A stretch of DNA of 64,000 nucleotides from Thiobacillus sp. SCUT-2 (GTDB taxonomy: Bacteria; Pseudomonadota; Gammaproteobacteria; Burkholderiales; Thiobacillaceae). The notes beneath the pieces were generated by a model. That model ran no database searches. It was not told where the DNA came from and worked only from the letters and a program-made list of their open reading frames with translations. Numbering within the stretch: position 1 is the first letter of the stretch; each line of letters begins with the position of its first letter. The translations under genes were made by a program, and so were the position numbers. Below are positions 26,921-37,100 of this stretch, piece by piece. The stretch spans positions 1,922,001 through 1,986,000 of the forward strand of contig NZ_CP141769.1 of the NCBI RefSeq assembly GCF_035621355.1, in the 5' to 3' direction.

Positions 26921-28836
26921 TGGCGTGCTCGTGTTCCGCGTCTCTGTCTGCGCCTGGAATGGCAATGCCGCCGCCGTGGAAAAACCCGCAGGTCGTGACG
27001 TCGTCCACTGCCGGCGTTCTGCTCGCGCTGGGCTTTATTGGAGGCTACCTGGGGCTGCCCCACGCCGCCGCAGTCCTGCTATATGTGGCTGCGGTCCTTA
27101 TCGGTGGTTATTACTTCGGCCGCGAGGCGCTCGAGGAACTGGTCAAGGAGCGCGAAGTCGGCATCGAACTGCTGATGTCCGTCGCGGCCCTTGTCGCCGG
27201 CGTGATGGGACAGTGGCTGGAAGCCGCCACGCTGGTTTTCCTGTATTCGATCTCCGAGGCGGCGGAGGGTTACACCGCGGAGCGCACGCGTCATGCCGTG
27301 CGCGCGCTGATGGACTTGGCGCCGAAGACCGCCTTGGTGCGCCGGGACGGCCGGGAGTCGCGCATCCCCGTCGAACAGTTACGGGTGGAAGATACCTTCA
27401 TCGTCCTGCCGGGCGAGTCGGTTGCCACCGACGGCGACGTGATCGACGGCCATTCCGCGGTCAACCAGGCGCCGGTGACGGGAGAATCGGTTCCCGTGGA
27501 GAAATCCCCGGGCGGCAAGGTATTCGCGGCCAGCATCAACGGGGAAGGCGCTCTGACGGTGCGCGCGACCAAGGCGTTCGCGGACAACACCCTCTCCCGC
27601 ATCATCCACCTCGTGGAAGCGGCGCAAGCCAGCAAGGGGCGCAGCCAGCGCTTCATCGAGCGCTTCGGCAAGCGCTACAGCCCCGCCGTGCTGGCAGTTG
27701 GCGTGGCTATCGCCCTCCTGCCGCCGCTCTTTGGCTTGCCCTGGGCGGAATGGCTGACCCGCGCCACCGTTTTCGTCGTGGCCGCGGCGCCCTGCGCCCT
27801 GGTGATCTCGATCCCGATCACCCTGGTCGCGGCCCTGGGCACCGCTGGCCGCAACGGCCTGCTCATCAAGGGTGGCGTCCATCTGGAGAATCTGGCCCGG
27901 GTGAAGGTCGTGGCGCTCGACAAGACGGGCACGCTCACCATCGGCCGCCCGGAGGTCACTGACGTGCGCGTGTTCTGGGGGCACGGCGAGCGTGAGGTGC
28001 TGGAGACCGCCGCGGCCCTGGAATCACGCTCGCAGCATCCCTTGGCTCAGGCCATCGTGCGCCGCGCCCACGCGGCTGGCCTCGAACCGGTGCACGCCGA
28101 GGATTTCCGCTCCCTAACGGGCGCCGGTGCCCAAGGGTTAGTGGGCGGTCGGCGGTTCTACATTGGCAGCCCCAAACTATTCGCCAACCTGGCTGTTCCG
28201 CTTGCCGACGCGATGGACCAGGTTCAACGCCTGCAAAGCCAGGGCAAGACCGTGGTGATGCTCGGGACCGATTCTTCAATCCAGGCCTTGTTCGCAATCA
28301 GCGACCCGTTGCGCCCCGAGGCGGCAAGCGCCATCGCCGAACTGAAGCGCGCCGGGATCGAGCGGGTGGTGATGCTGACCGGCGACAATCCGCTTGCCGC
28401 CGCCGCCATTGCCGAACAGGTGGGTGTGGACGAGGTGCACGCCGAGCTCACTCCCGAGGACAAGACGCGCAAGGTCGCCGAACTGGAGGCCCGCTACGGC
28501 AAGGTGTTGATGGTGGGCGACGGGGTGAACGACGCACCGGCGCTCGCCGCCGCCCACGTGGGCGTCGCCATGGGGGCCGCCGGCACCGATGTCGCCCTGG
28601 AAACGGCCGATGTGGCCCTCATGAGCGACAACTTGGCGCGCCTGCCCTACCTCATCCGCTTCAGCCGCCGCACCTGGGGTGTGGTGCTGCAAAACCTGGC
28701 GCTGTCCGTGGTGGTGATCGGCTCGCTCATCGCCGGCGCGGTGAGCGGTTATTTCACCCTGCCGGTCGCGGTCCTCGCGCACGAGATCAGCGAGTTCGTG
28801 GTGATCGCAAGCGGCCTGCGCATGCTCAGGACCTGA
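26920..28836 (+). CDS. P1B-type heavy-metal ATPase with APC helix-6 motif
   Basis: A 638-residue pump without an N-terminal HMA domain; the N-terminus has only a short CSC. Motifs: TGES actuator, membrane site APC (Cys at 292, where most Zn/Cd/Cu pumps have CPC), DKTGT (D334), SQHP, GDGVNDAP, and HEISE in the last helices. It is related to the CadA/ZntA and P1B-4 groups but fits neither exactly, so the metal is uncertain (a divalent ion is most likely). The start ATG overlaps the ArsR stop by one base (TGATG), and 26920 is preferred over an ATG at 26851 inside arsR. Confidence 0.88.
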   Translation: MACSCSASLSAPGMAMPPPWKNPQVVTSSTAGVLLALGFIGGYLGLPHAAAVLLYVAAVLIGGYYFGREALEELVKEREVGIELLMSVAALVAGVMGQWLEAATLVFLYSISEAAEGYTAERTRHAVRALMDLAPKTALVRRDGRESRIPVEQLRVEDTFIVLPGESVATDGDVIDGHSAVNQAPVTGESVPVEKSPGGKVFAASINGEGALTVRATKAFADNTLSRIIHLVEAAQASKGRSQRFIERFGKRYSPAVLAVGVAIALLPPLFGLPWAEWLTRATVFVVAAAPCALVISIPITLVAALGTAGRNGLLIKGGVHLENLARVKVVALDKTGTLTIGRPEVTDVRVFWGHGEREVLETAAALESRSQHPLAQAIVRRAHAAGLEPVHAEDFRSLTGAGAQGLVGGRRFYIGSPKLFANLAVPLADAMDQVQRLQSQGKTVVMLGTDSSIQALFAISDPLRPEAASAIAELKRAGIERVVMLTGDNPLAAAAIAEQVGVDEVHAELTPEDKTRKVAELEARYGKVLMVGDGVNDAPALAAAHVGVAMGAAGTDVALETADVALMSDNLARLPYLIRFSRRTWGVVLQNLALSVVVIGSLIAGAVSGYFTLPVAVLAHEISEFVVIASGLRMLRT

Positions 28837-28869
28837 ACTGTTCTTGTTTTTTCACTAAGGAGTAAACGC

Positions 28870-29265
28870 ATGAGCACCACCCAGTACGGTTTTGGCAAGA
28901 CAGTCGCCTCGTCGTTCGACGCAGCAATCGAGAAGGTCATCCAGGAACTGCAGAAGGAAGGCTTCGGCGTGCTCACGGACATCGACGTGGCGGCGACCCT
29001 GAAGAAGAAGCTCAATCAGGATATGCCGCCCTACCGAATCCTCGGCGCGTGCAATCCGCCGCTGGCGCACCGGGCGCTCGTCGCCGAGCCCTCGATCGGC
29101 CTCCTGCTGCCCTGTAACGTGGTGGTGCGCCAGGACGATGCGGGCAAGGTGCAGGTGGAATTCATGGATCCAAACGCAGTGCTGGATCTGGTGAACAAGG
29201 CGGAAGTGCATCAATTGGCCGGCGAGGTTAGGCAAAAGCTGGAGCGGGTCATGCAGGCCCTGTAA
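28870..29265 (+). CDS. DUF302 family protein
   Basis: A 131-residue soluble protein with the DUF302 pattern: FDAAIEKVIQELQKEGFGVLTDIDV, then YRILGACNPPLAHRAL and GLLLPCNVVV, which gives a compact fold with two Cys. DUF302 proteins occur often near metal pumps and cytochromes and their function is unknown. AAGGAG lies before the ATG. It sits 33 bases after the ATPase gene, in the same operon. Confidence 0.88.
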   Translation: MSTTQYGFGKTVASSFDAAIEKVIQELQKEGFGVLTDIDVAATLKKKLNQDMPPYRILGACNPPLAHRALVAEPSIGLLLPCNVVVRQDDAGKVQVEFMDPNAVLDLVNKAEVHQLAGEVRQKLERVMQAL

Positions 29266-29278
29266 GAGTGAAGACATC

Positions 29279-29953
29279 ATGCAGATAGGCAAAGGGGCTT
29301 CGATCCTGGCGCTGGGCGCAGCCGTTGCGGCGTGCCTGGCTGCCCCGATTGCGGCATCCGCAGGCGAGCTTGCTTCCAGCGAACCGACGATCCTGGCTGG
29401 TGGGATGGGGATGATGGGTGGAATGGGCATGCACCGGAACATGATGCAACGGATGATGGGGGGCACGCTGCCTCCCGGGATGGACCCCGCCCGCCTGCCC
29501 GAGTCCGATTCGTCAGGGGCGCGCCTGCTGCAGCAGTTCTGCATGCAATGTCACAACCTGCCGAGTCCAGGCCTGCATACCGCCTCGGAATGGCCCCAGG
29601 TGCTGGGCCGGATGAACATGCGCATGCAGATGATGGGAGGGATGATGGGCGTTGCGGCTCCCGATCCGGTGCAGTTGGAGATCCTGCTGGGATATTTGCA
29701 GAGGCATGCCCAGAAGCCCATCGATGCAGGCGAATTTCCGGACCTGAACACACGGGAGGGTCGGGCATTTAGCGCGACGTGCGTCCAATGCCACGCGCTG
29801 CCGGATCCGCGGCAACACATCGCGCGGGAGTGGCCGGCGGTGGTCGGCCGGATGCGCAGCAACATGACCGCGATGGGGAAAATCGTCCCGGACGAGACGA
29901 CGACTAACGAGATCGTCGATTTTTTGCAGCGGCACAGCGCGGACCAAAAATAG
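29279..29953 (+). CDS. Dihaem cytochrome c with Met-rich leader
   Basis: A 224-residue secreted protein: signal peptide (about 1-28), a Met/Gly-rich stretch (about 41-62), then two similar cytochrome units with CMQCH (88-92) and CVQCH (168-172), each followed by an EWP..VGRM segment. The two units appear to be an internal duplication. The first unit also has a Met-rich loop that could bind copper. It lies between DUF302 and a SHOCT gene, so redox chemistry is part of this cassette as it is of the cassette at 7.1-10.4 kb. Confidence 0.85.
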   Translation: MQIGKGASILALGAAVAACLAAPIAASAGELASSEPTILAGGMGMMGGMGMHRNMMQRMMGGTLPPGMDPARLPESDSSGARLLQQFCMQCHNLPSPGLHTASEWPQVLGRMNMRMQMMGGMMGVAAPDPVQLEILLGYLQRHAQKPIDAGEFPDLNTREGRAFSATCVQCHALPDPRQHIAREWPAVVGRMRSNMTAMGKIVPDETTTNEIVDFLQRHSADQK

Positions 29954-29989
29954 CGTGTGCGGCGGAACCAAGCTCTGGAGATCTGCACG

Positions 29990-30232
29990 ATGTGGGAATA
30001 CGGCATGGGTTGGGGATGGGGGTGGTTCGGCATGATTCTGTTTTGGCTGGTGCCGATCCTGCTCATCGCGCTGGGGCTCAAATATTTTTTCGGGGACGGT
30101 ATCCGTCGTCCGAACCCGGGCGCCCGCGATGGCAGGCAAGGAGCGCTGGACGTGCTGGAAGAACGATATGCTCGGGGAGAAATCGATCGCGAGGAATTTA
30201 TCGAGAAACGCGACGACTTGAAGCGTGGCTAG
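29990..30232 (+). CDS. SHOCT-domain small membrane protein (second copy)
   Basis: An 80-residue protein with a Trp/Gly-rich start, one transmembrane helix (about 8-28) and a C-terminal SHOCT motif (ALDVLEERYARGEIDREEF) closely similar to the one encoded at 7858-8097. The ATG at 29990 follows GGAG by 8 bases; an upstream ATG at 29957 lacks a site. It precedes a Met/Gly-rich Spy-like gene, repeating the arrangement seen in the copper operon. Confidence 0.8.
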   Translation: MWEYGMGWGWGWFGMILFWLVPILLIALGLKYFFGDGIRRPNPGARDGRQGALDVLEERYARGEIDREEFIEKRDDLKRG

Positions 30233-30287
30233 GTGCCCATGCTTGCGTGGGCGTTACGTGTCACTGGATCACCGAAGGAGAAACAGC

Positions 30288-30911
30288 ATGAAAAAGATCG
30301 TGTTGGCTGGACTAACAGTGCTTTCGCTCACGGCCCCCGCGGCTTTTGCGCAGCAAGCGCTATACCCTTGCCAGGGCTATGGGTGCGGAATGATGATGGG
30401 TCCTGGAATGATGGGTGGCTATGGCATGGGTCCTGGAATGATGGGTGGCTATGGCATGGGACCCGGAATGATGGGCGGCTATGGCATGGGTCCTGGAATG
30501 ATGGGCGGCTATGGCATGGGACCCGGAATGATGGGTGGCTATGGCATGGGTCCTGGAATGATGGGTGGCTATGGATATGGAGGTCCTTATTCCGGGGGAC
30601 CCGACCTGACGAAGGAGCAGGCTGAAAAGATCGACAAGATTCGCGACGATCTCGCCAAAAAAGAAGCGCCCCTGATGCAGCAGATTTTCGAGGAAAGACG
30701 AAAGCTGCAGGACATGTATTCCTCCGGCGCGGACCCCGCCGCGCTCGACCAGGCGTACCGGAAAACCACCGACCTCGAGCGTCAGGTCTTCAATGCCCGG
30801 GCCGATGCGCAGAAACGGATGAACGCCGTTCTGACCAAGGAACAGCGGGAAAGGATGCAGCGCATGCAGCGCGGCTACGGTTACGGCCACGACATGTGGG
30901 ATTGGGATTAA
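30288..30911 (+). CDS. Met/Gly tandem-repeat protein with Spy/CpxP-like C-terminus
   Basis: A 207-residue protein with signal peptide (about 1-21, FAQQ), a short YPCQGYGCG segment, then six or so identical ten-residue units of the type YGMGPGMMGG (about 35-95), and a helical C-terminal domain with DLTKEQAEKI and LTKEQRERM typical of Spy/CpxP. The repeats make a Met-dense periplasmic segment likely to bind soft metal ions. AAGGAGAAA precedes the ATG. The underlying DNA is a tandem array (see 30397-30570). Confidence 0.82.
   Translation: MKKIVLAGLTVLSLTAPAAFAQQALYPCQGYGCGMMMGPGMMGGYGMGPGMMGGYGMGPGMMGGYGMGPGMMGGYGMGPGMMGGYGMGPGMMGGYGYGGPYSGGPDLTKEQAEKIDKIRDDLAKKEAPLMQQIFEERRKLQDMYSSGADPAALDQAYRKTTDLERQVFNARADAQKRMNAVLTKEQRERMQRMQRGYGYGHDMWDWD
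30397..30570 (+). repeat. 30-bp tandem repeat array inside a Spy-like gene
   Basis: About six copies of a 30-bp unit encode YGMGPGMMGG. Units alternate between TCCT and ACCC at the Gly-Pro codons, so the array looks like repeats of a 60-bp dimer. The near identity points to recent expansion by slippage or unequal crossing-over, and copy number may vary between strains. Confidence 0.9.
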
Positions 30912-31080
30912 GCCAGGGCGCCTTGGACGGTCCGGGTGTTGAAGGGTTGGTCCCCTACCTCACCCGGATCGCGCATCACTTAAACGAGGATGCCATAAGA
31001 GTGCCAAGCTATTCCCCTACGCCACAGTGGGCAATCAAGAAAACAGCCACACAAAGAACGCAAGCAGATAAGATAGCAAC

Positions 31081-31440
31081 ATGCATCCCGCAGCCGCACG
31101 CCGACTCCTGTATTTCCTGCTGGTCACCTTGCTGATCAATGCGGCCGGCTGGACGTTCAACCGCGCCGCGGTGGCCGATGCGTTTTTCGCCGGGCAAGAA
31201 ACCGGCCCGGCGGAGATGATGCAGCCATCCCTGCAAGCGGGCCATGGTCATGGCGAGTTTCCTAAAGCCAAGGCGGTATGTACCCACTGGTGCCACGAAG
31301 TGGGGCATTTCCTCGGGCTGTTCGGCCAGGCGCCAAGCTTGTCTTCAGAGCCCGTCGAAGGCTACTCCTCCCACAACTCCCGGTTCATTCCCGAACCTGC
31401 CCACGAAGGCCTTTTCCGGCCGCCGCGACTCATCTCCTAG
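31081..31440 (+). CDS. Small secreted protein before czcC with CTHWCHEVGH motif
   Basis: A 119-residue protein with a signal peptide or anchor (about 8-33) and a His/Cys cluster (HGHGEF, then CTHWCHEVGHFLG, about residues 55-82) that could bind Zn or a similar ion. The rest is Pro/Ser-rich. It precedes the RND operon by 82 bases, a place where czc clusters often carry a small metal-binding protein (CzcI-like). I cannot assign it to CzcI with confidence. No strong ribosome site is visible at the ATG. Confidence 0.55.
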   Translation: MHPAAARRLLYFLLVTLLINAAGWTFNRAAVADAFFAGQETGPAEMMQPSLQAGHGHGEFPKAKAVCTHWCHEVGHFLGLFGQAPSLSSEPVEGYSSHNSRFIPEPAHEGLFRPPRLIS

Positions 31441-31522
31441 TTTCCAAACGCATTGATTTTTGTGTTGCGAAGACGCATCCGCCTTCGGCTGGGTGTCGTG
31501 TTCGCCTTGGAAAGGAATGAGC

Positions 31523-32833
31523 ATGAGGTTTTCATTTTTATGCCGCAACGCCCGGAGCGGGTTGCGGCCGGTGTGCCGTGCAGCCGCGGCATCGTTGGTC
31601 TGGTTTTTATTGTCCCCCGTCGCGTTTGCAGACCCCGCGGCATTGACCCTGGAGGGTGCGTGGCAGCGCGCCGAGGAGGCCAACCCGACGCTGCGCGCGG
31701 CCCAGGCCGCCATCCCCGCAGCAGAAGGCGAGCTGCGCGATGCGCGCGCGCCGCTGTGGAACAACCCGCAGGTCTCCGTGGAGCGGCGCCGCAAGGAAGT
31801 CCCGCAGGTTTCGAATCCCACCCAAGTCAACCGCGAGTGGAACGTAGGGCTCGCCCAGACCTTCGAAATCGCGGGCCAGCAAGGCGACCGGCGGGCCGCA
31901 GCCGAGCAATCGCTGGCCGCGACCCGGCAGGTGATCGCGGAAACCCGGCGGCAGGTGCGCGCCGAAGTGGAGAGTCGTTTCGTGCGGGTGCTGAGCCTGC
32001 AGTCGCGCATCCAGACCGAGGAGTCGACGCTCAACCTCATCGAAGACGCCGCCAAAGCCGTCGGCAAGCGGGTCGCAGCGGGAGAGGACAGCCGGCTCGA
32101 CGGCAACCTCGCCCGCGTGGAAGCGGAACGGGCGCGCAACCAAGTGGCGCTGCTGCATGAGCAACTCGTCCAGGCGCGCGCGGAGCTGGCCGCTTTGCTG
32201 CAACTGCCACCTGATGAGCTGCCGCAGGTACAGGGCGCCCTTGATCCGGCCGCCGTCCCCTACTCCCTGGAAGACCTGCTGAACGCTGCTGCAGGCCGGC
32301 CCGTCCTGCAGGCGCTAGGCCATCGGGAACAGGCGGCGAAGAGCCGCCTCGACCTTGAGCGCGCGACACGCTACCCGGACGTCACGGTTGGACTCAGCAC
32401 CGGGCGGGAGGGGCCATTCGATGCCCGCGAAAAGATCGTCGGCTTGAGTGCTTCCCTGCCGCTTCCCCTGTTCCGCCGGAACGCGGGCGGCATCGGGCGG
32501 GCGACCACGGAACTCACCCAGACCCGGATCGAGCGCGAAGCCACGAACCGCGACGTGCGCGCCCAGGTAATCGCCCTGTGGGAACGATTCACCAACCTCA
32601 AAGTACGGGTAGATCGGCTCAAGGAATCGGTGCTGCCCAGCCTGCAGGAAAACCGGCGTCTCTCCGCCATTTCCTTTCGCGCAGGCGAAATCGGCCTGCT
32701 GCAACTGTTACTGGTCAACCGCCAGGTGCTGGACGGGCAGCGCGACCTGCTCGACGCCCGCACCGACTTGCGCCTGACCCAAGTGGCGCTGGAGGCGGCG
32801 GCGGGCTGGCAGTCCACGCCCGCCACGCGCTGA
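31523..32833 (+). CDS. czcC: CzcC-like TolC-family outer-membrane channel
   Basis: A 436-residue protein with signal peptide (cleavage near residue 38, AFADP) and TolC-family helical repeats (EEANPTLRAAQAAIPAAEGE and NPQVSVERR). It is distinct from the CusC at 12242. AAGGA lies before the ATG at 31523; the frame is open 21 codons further upstream without a site. It is the outer-membrane part of the second RND pump of the window, 32 bases ahead of the adaptor gene. Confidence 0.88.
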   Translation: MRFSFLCRNARSGLRPVCRAAAASLVWFLLSPVAFADPAALTLEGAWQRAEEANPTLRAAQAAIPAAEGELRDARAPLWNNPQVSVERRRKEVPQVSNPTQVNREWNVGLAQTFEIAGQQGDRRAAAEQSLAATRQVIAETRRQVRAEVESRFVRVLSLQSRIQTEESTLNLIEDAAKAVGKRVAAGEDSRLDGNLARVEAERARNQVALLHEQLVQARAELAALLQLPPDELPQVQGALDPAAVPYSLEDLLNAAAGRPVLQALGHREQAAKSRLDLERATRYPDVTVGLSTGREGPFDAREKIVGLSASLPLPLFRRNAGGIGRATTELTQTRIEREATNRDVRAQVIALWERFTNLKVRVDRLKESVLPSLQENRRLSAISFRAGEIGLLQLLLVNRQVLDGQRDLLDARTDLRLTQVALEAAAGWQSTPATR

Positions 32834-32865
32834 ACAAGACATTCAAGAATTCAGGAACTCATGAC

Positions 32866-34095
32866 ATGGAAAACTCACACAGCCAACAAAGACGCGGCCT
32901 GAAACAACTGGCATCGCTGCTCCTGGCCGGCAGCCTGTCGGCAACTTTACTTGCAGGGTGCGGCGACAAACCGGCACCGGAGAAAAACGTCTCCGGAAAA
33001 ACGGAACCCGCAAACCAGGGCGCGCAAGAATCCCCGTCAGAAAAACCGGGAGAAAAATCCGCCGGGAAACTGCTCGATCTGAGTGACGCGGAGATCCATC
33101 AAGCGGGCATCAAGGTACAGAAACTGGAGCTCCAGGAAAAGGCCGACCAGATCGTGGTCACCGCCACCATCCAGGCCAACCAGGACAGGCTTGCTCGTGT
33201 TGCCCCGCGGGTGCCGGGTCGCATCATCAAGGTGAATGCCAGCCTGGGCAACCGGGTGAAACCGGGCCAGGCACTGGCGATGCTCGACAGCATCGATTTG
33301 GGCGAGGCGCGCTCGGCCTATCTGCAGGCGGCGAGCGAGGCGGCGGTGGCGCAGGCCGGCTTCGCGCGCGCCCAGCGGCTGAATGCCGACAGCATCATCC
33401 CCGAGAAGGACTATCTGCGCGCCCGCGCCGAGCACGAAAAAGCACGGGCCGCATTGCGTGCCGCCGCCGACAGGCTGCGCATGATGGGCGTCAACCCGGA
33501 AAACCTCTCCGGTTCCGTCTTCCCGCTTACCGCGCCCTTCGCCGGCACGATCATCGAGAAGAAAGCGGTACTCGGCGAACTCGCCCCGCCCGACCAGTCG
33601 CTGTTTACCGTGGCCGACCTTTCCACGCTGTGGATCGAGGCCGACCTGTTCGAGAAAGATCTGGCCAAGATCAGGCCGGGCATGCAGGCGAGCGTCACCG
33701 TATCGGCCTATCCGGGCGAGGTATTCAAAGGCCGCCTCACCTATATCAGCAGCGTGGTGGACAAGGACAGCCGCACCGTGAAGGCACGGGTGGAGGTACC
33801 GAATCCTGACGGCCGCCTCAAGCCTGAAATGTTCGCGACGGCCGCGATCCAGACCGGCTCGGGCGCGAAAGCGCTGCTGCTGCCGGAGGATGCGGTGCTG
33901 CTGGTGCAAGGCCAGCCGACCGTATTCGTGGCCGAAAATGGCGGCTTCGTGCCGCGCGCAGTGGAAGTTGGCGAGCGCATCCAGGGCCGGATCGTAATCA
34001 GGTCCGGTGTCGCGGCTGGCGAGTCGGTCGTGACCAGCGGCGCCTACGCGCTCAAAGCCCGTCTGCTCAAGTCGCAAATCGGCGACGCGGATTGA
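32866..34095 (+). CDS. czcB: CzcB-like RND adaptor lipoprotein
   Basis: A 409-residue membrane-fusion protein with a lipobox (LLAGC, Cys about 28), a charged linker (about 30-65), lipoyl halves around a helical hairpin (about 100-215), a beta-barrel domain and a membrane-proximal domain to the end. It lacks the HMBD and CusF domains present in the CusB of this window, which fits a divalent-metal (Zn/Co/Cd/Ni) role better. The start is the ATG at 32866 after AGGAA. Confidence 0.87.
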   Translation: MENSHSQQRRGLKQLASLLLAGSLSATLLAGCGDKPAPEKNVSGKTEPANQGAQESPSEKPGEKSAGKLLDLSDAEIHQAGIKVQKLELQEKADQIVVTATIQANQDRLARVAPRVPGRIIKVNASLGNRVKPGQALAMLDSIDLGEARSAYLQAASEAAVAQAGFARAQRLNADSIIPEKDYLRARAEHEKARAALRAAADRLRMMGVNPENLSGSVFPLTAPFAGTIIEKKAVLGELAPPDQSLFTVADLSTLWIEADLFEKDLAKIRPGMQASVTVSAYPGEVFKGRLTYISSVVDKDSRTVKARVEVPNPDGRLKPEMFATAAIQTGSGAKALLLPEDAVLLVQGQPTVFVAENGGFVPRAVEVGERIQGRIVIRSGVAAGESVVTSGAYALKARLLKSQIGDAD

Positions 34096-34105
34096 GGGGG
34101 CGGCC

Positions 34106-37100
34106 ATGTTGAACAAAATTGTCGATCTCTCCCTGCGCTACAAGGTACTGGTGCTGGTGGCCTTTCTGCTGGTGGTGATGCTGGGCGTGAAGGCCTGGCG
34201 CGAAGTGCCGGTGGACGCCTTCCCCGACGTGACGCCGGTGCAGGTGAACATCTACACGGAGGCGCCTGGGCTGGCGGCCGAGGATGTGGAGAAGCTGCTC
34301 ACCTTTCCGGTGGAAGGCGTGATGGCCGGTCTGCCGGGGGTGGAGGAAATCCGCTCGGTGTCGCTGTTCGGGTTGTCCTATGTCAGCGTGTATTTCAAGG
34401 ACGACGTGGACATCTATTTCGCCCGCCGTCTGGTAAGCGAGAAGCTGCAGGAAGCCAAGGGCCGCATCCCGGAAGGCTACGGCGAACCGGTGCTGGGCGC
34501 CAACAGTTCCGGCCTGGGCCAGGTGTTCTGGTACACCGTCGAATCGGCCGACAAGAAACTTTCCGGGATGGACCTGCGCACCCTGCAGGACTGGAGCGTG
34601 CGGCTGGTGCTGCGCACCGCGCCCGGGGTGGACGATGTGACGTCCTGGGGCGGCGACGAGAAGCAGTACCAGGTGCTGATCGATCCGCGACGGCTGATCA
34701 AGTACGGGCTGACCTTCAAGGAAGTGATGGAGTCCCTGACCGCCAACAACCGTCAGGTGGGCGGGCAATACGTCGACCTGGGCCAGGAGCAGTATCTGGT
34801 GCGCGGACTGGGTCTGGTGGCCAACACCCAGGACATCGGCAGCATCGTCGTTGCCGAAAGGGAAGGCACGCCCGTCTATGTGCGCGACGTGGCCGAGGTC
34901 AAGGAAGCGCCTTCATTGCGCAGTGGCGCGGTCACCAAGGATGGTGGTGAAGTCGTGCTCGGCATGGCCCTGCAGCGCATCGGCGAGAACGCCAAGAACG
35001 TGGTGGACGCTGTCAAAGAGAAACTCAAGACCGTGCAGCAGGCCCTGCCCGCGGGGGTGACGATCAATCCGATCTACGACCGCACCGAACTGGTGGAGAA
35101 GGCGGTCAAGACCGCCGAGAGCGCCCTCGTCGAAGGCTCCATCCTGGTGGCGATCATCCTGTTCCTGTTCCTGGGCGAGGTGCGCTCCGCGATCGTGGTG
35201 ATCCTGGCGCTGCCGCTGGCGATGCTGATCAGCTTCATCCTGATGCAGCAATGGGGGCTGTCGGCCAACCTGATGTCGCTCGCCGGGCTGGCGGTGGGCA
35301 TCGGCATGATGGTGGACGGCGCCGTGGTGATGGTGGAAAACGGCTTCCGCCTGCTCTCCCACAAGGTCGGGCAGACGGTCAACAAGACCCACGTGATCCT
35401 GGAAGCGGCGCGCGAAGTGATCAACCCCACCGCCTTCGCCATCCTCATCATCATCGTGGTGTTCCTGCCGCTGTTTTCCTTGACCGGGCTGGAGGGCAAG
35501 CTGTTCAAACCCATGGCGCTCACCATCACCTTCGCCATGATCGGCTCGCTGGTGCTCACCATGACTTTGGTGCCTGTTCTCAGTTCGCTGATCCTCAAGC
35601 CCAAGGAGGAGAAGGACACCTTCGTGGTGCGCTGGGCCAAGCAGCTTTATCTCCCGCTGCTGGACTGGGCGCTGGAGAATAAGCGCAAGGTCATTGGCGG
35701 CGCGGCAGCCCTGTTGATCGGAACGTTCGCGCTGTTTCCCTTCCTCGGCAAGGAGTTCATGCCAACCCTGCAGGAAGGCGGCATCATGTTCCGCGTCACC
35801 AGTATCCCGTCCACCTCGCTGGACGAGTCGATCCGCATCTCCGAAGGTATCGAAACCGCGCTCAAGCGTTTCCCGGAGGTGAAATCGGCCGTCGCCATGA
35901 TCGGGCGCGCGGAGAAAGGCGAAACTGCAGACGTCAACTACATGGAAATCCTGGTCGACCTCAAGCCGCGCGAGCAATGGCCTGAGCCGATTTCCTTTCC
36001 CGAGTTGACGCAGGAGATGCAGGCAGCGCTGGAGAAGCGGGTGCCGACCGCCGTCATCGCCGCCACGCAGCCGATCCAGATGCGCGTCGAGGAGCTCATT
36101 TCCGGGGTGCGCGCCACGCTGGCGCTGAAACTCTATGGCGAGGACCTGGCCACGCTGGACCGGCTGTCCGCCGAGCTCAAATCCACCCTGGAAAAAGTGC
36201 CCGGCGTGGCCGATTTGGCGCTGGAAGCCAACAAGGGCAAGCCGCAGATGGTGATAAAGGTCAACCGCGAAGCGGCGGCGCGCCTGGGGCTCAACGCCGA
36301 CGACATCCTGGAGGTGGTGCAGGCCGGCATCGGCGGCAAGGCCGTGTCCACCCTGATCGACGGCGTCAAGCGCTTCGACATCCAGGTCTGGCTCGCGCCC
36401 GATTTCCGCAACAGCGTGGAAGCCATCGGCAACATCCCGATCCGCACCCGCGCGGGCGCGCTGGTGCCGTTGTCCGCAGTGGCCACGGTGGAACTGGACG
36501 AAGGCTATTCCTTCGTGCGGCGCGAGCAGTTGCAACGCTATGCCGTGATCCAGATGGACGTCAAAGGACGCGACGTGGACAGCTTCGTGAAGGAGGCGCA
36601 GGCGCGCATCCAACGCGAAGTGAAGATGCCGGCCGGCTACTGGGTCGAGTGGGGCGGCGCCTTCGAGAACCAGCAGCGCGCCATGGCCAAACTGGCCGTG
36701 ATCGTGCCGCTTACCATCGGGCTGATCTTCATCCTGCTCTACACCGCGTTCAATTCGCTCACCTACGCCACGCTCATCATCGCCAACGTGCCGTTCGCCA
36801 CCATCGGCGGTGTGATCGGGCTGTTCGTCACCGGGCAGTACTTGTCGGTGCCCTCGGCGATCGGCTTCATCGCGGTGTTCGGGGTGGCGATGCTGAACGG
36901 CATCGTGCTGGTGTCCTTCCTCAACGACCAGCGACGACAGGGACTCTCAATCAGAGAAGCTGTCAAGCAAGGCGCCGCACTGCGTCTGCGGCCGGTGCTG
37001 ATGACAGCCTCCATCGCCATCTTCGGCCTGGTGCCGATGCTGCTGTCCAGCGGCGTCGGCGCGGAGACCCAGCGGCCGCTGGCGACGGTGGTGGTGGGCG

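Noticed and set aside
30389..30600. CRISPR-like array
   Set aside because: Repeats are contiguous without spacers and encode protein, so it is a coding tandem repeat.
30360..30890. Minus-strand frame with His/Ser/Thr repeats opposite the Met/Gly repeat gene
   Set aside because: It is the antisense image of the 30-bp repeats; it has no signal or ribosome site, and the plus-strand protein has a clear signal peptide and Spy domain.
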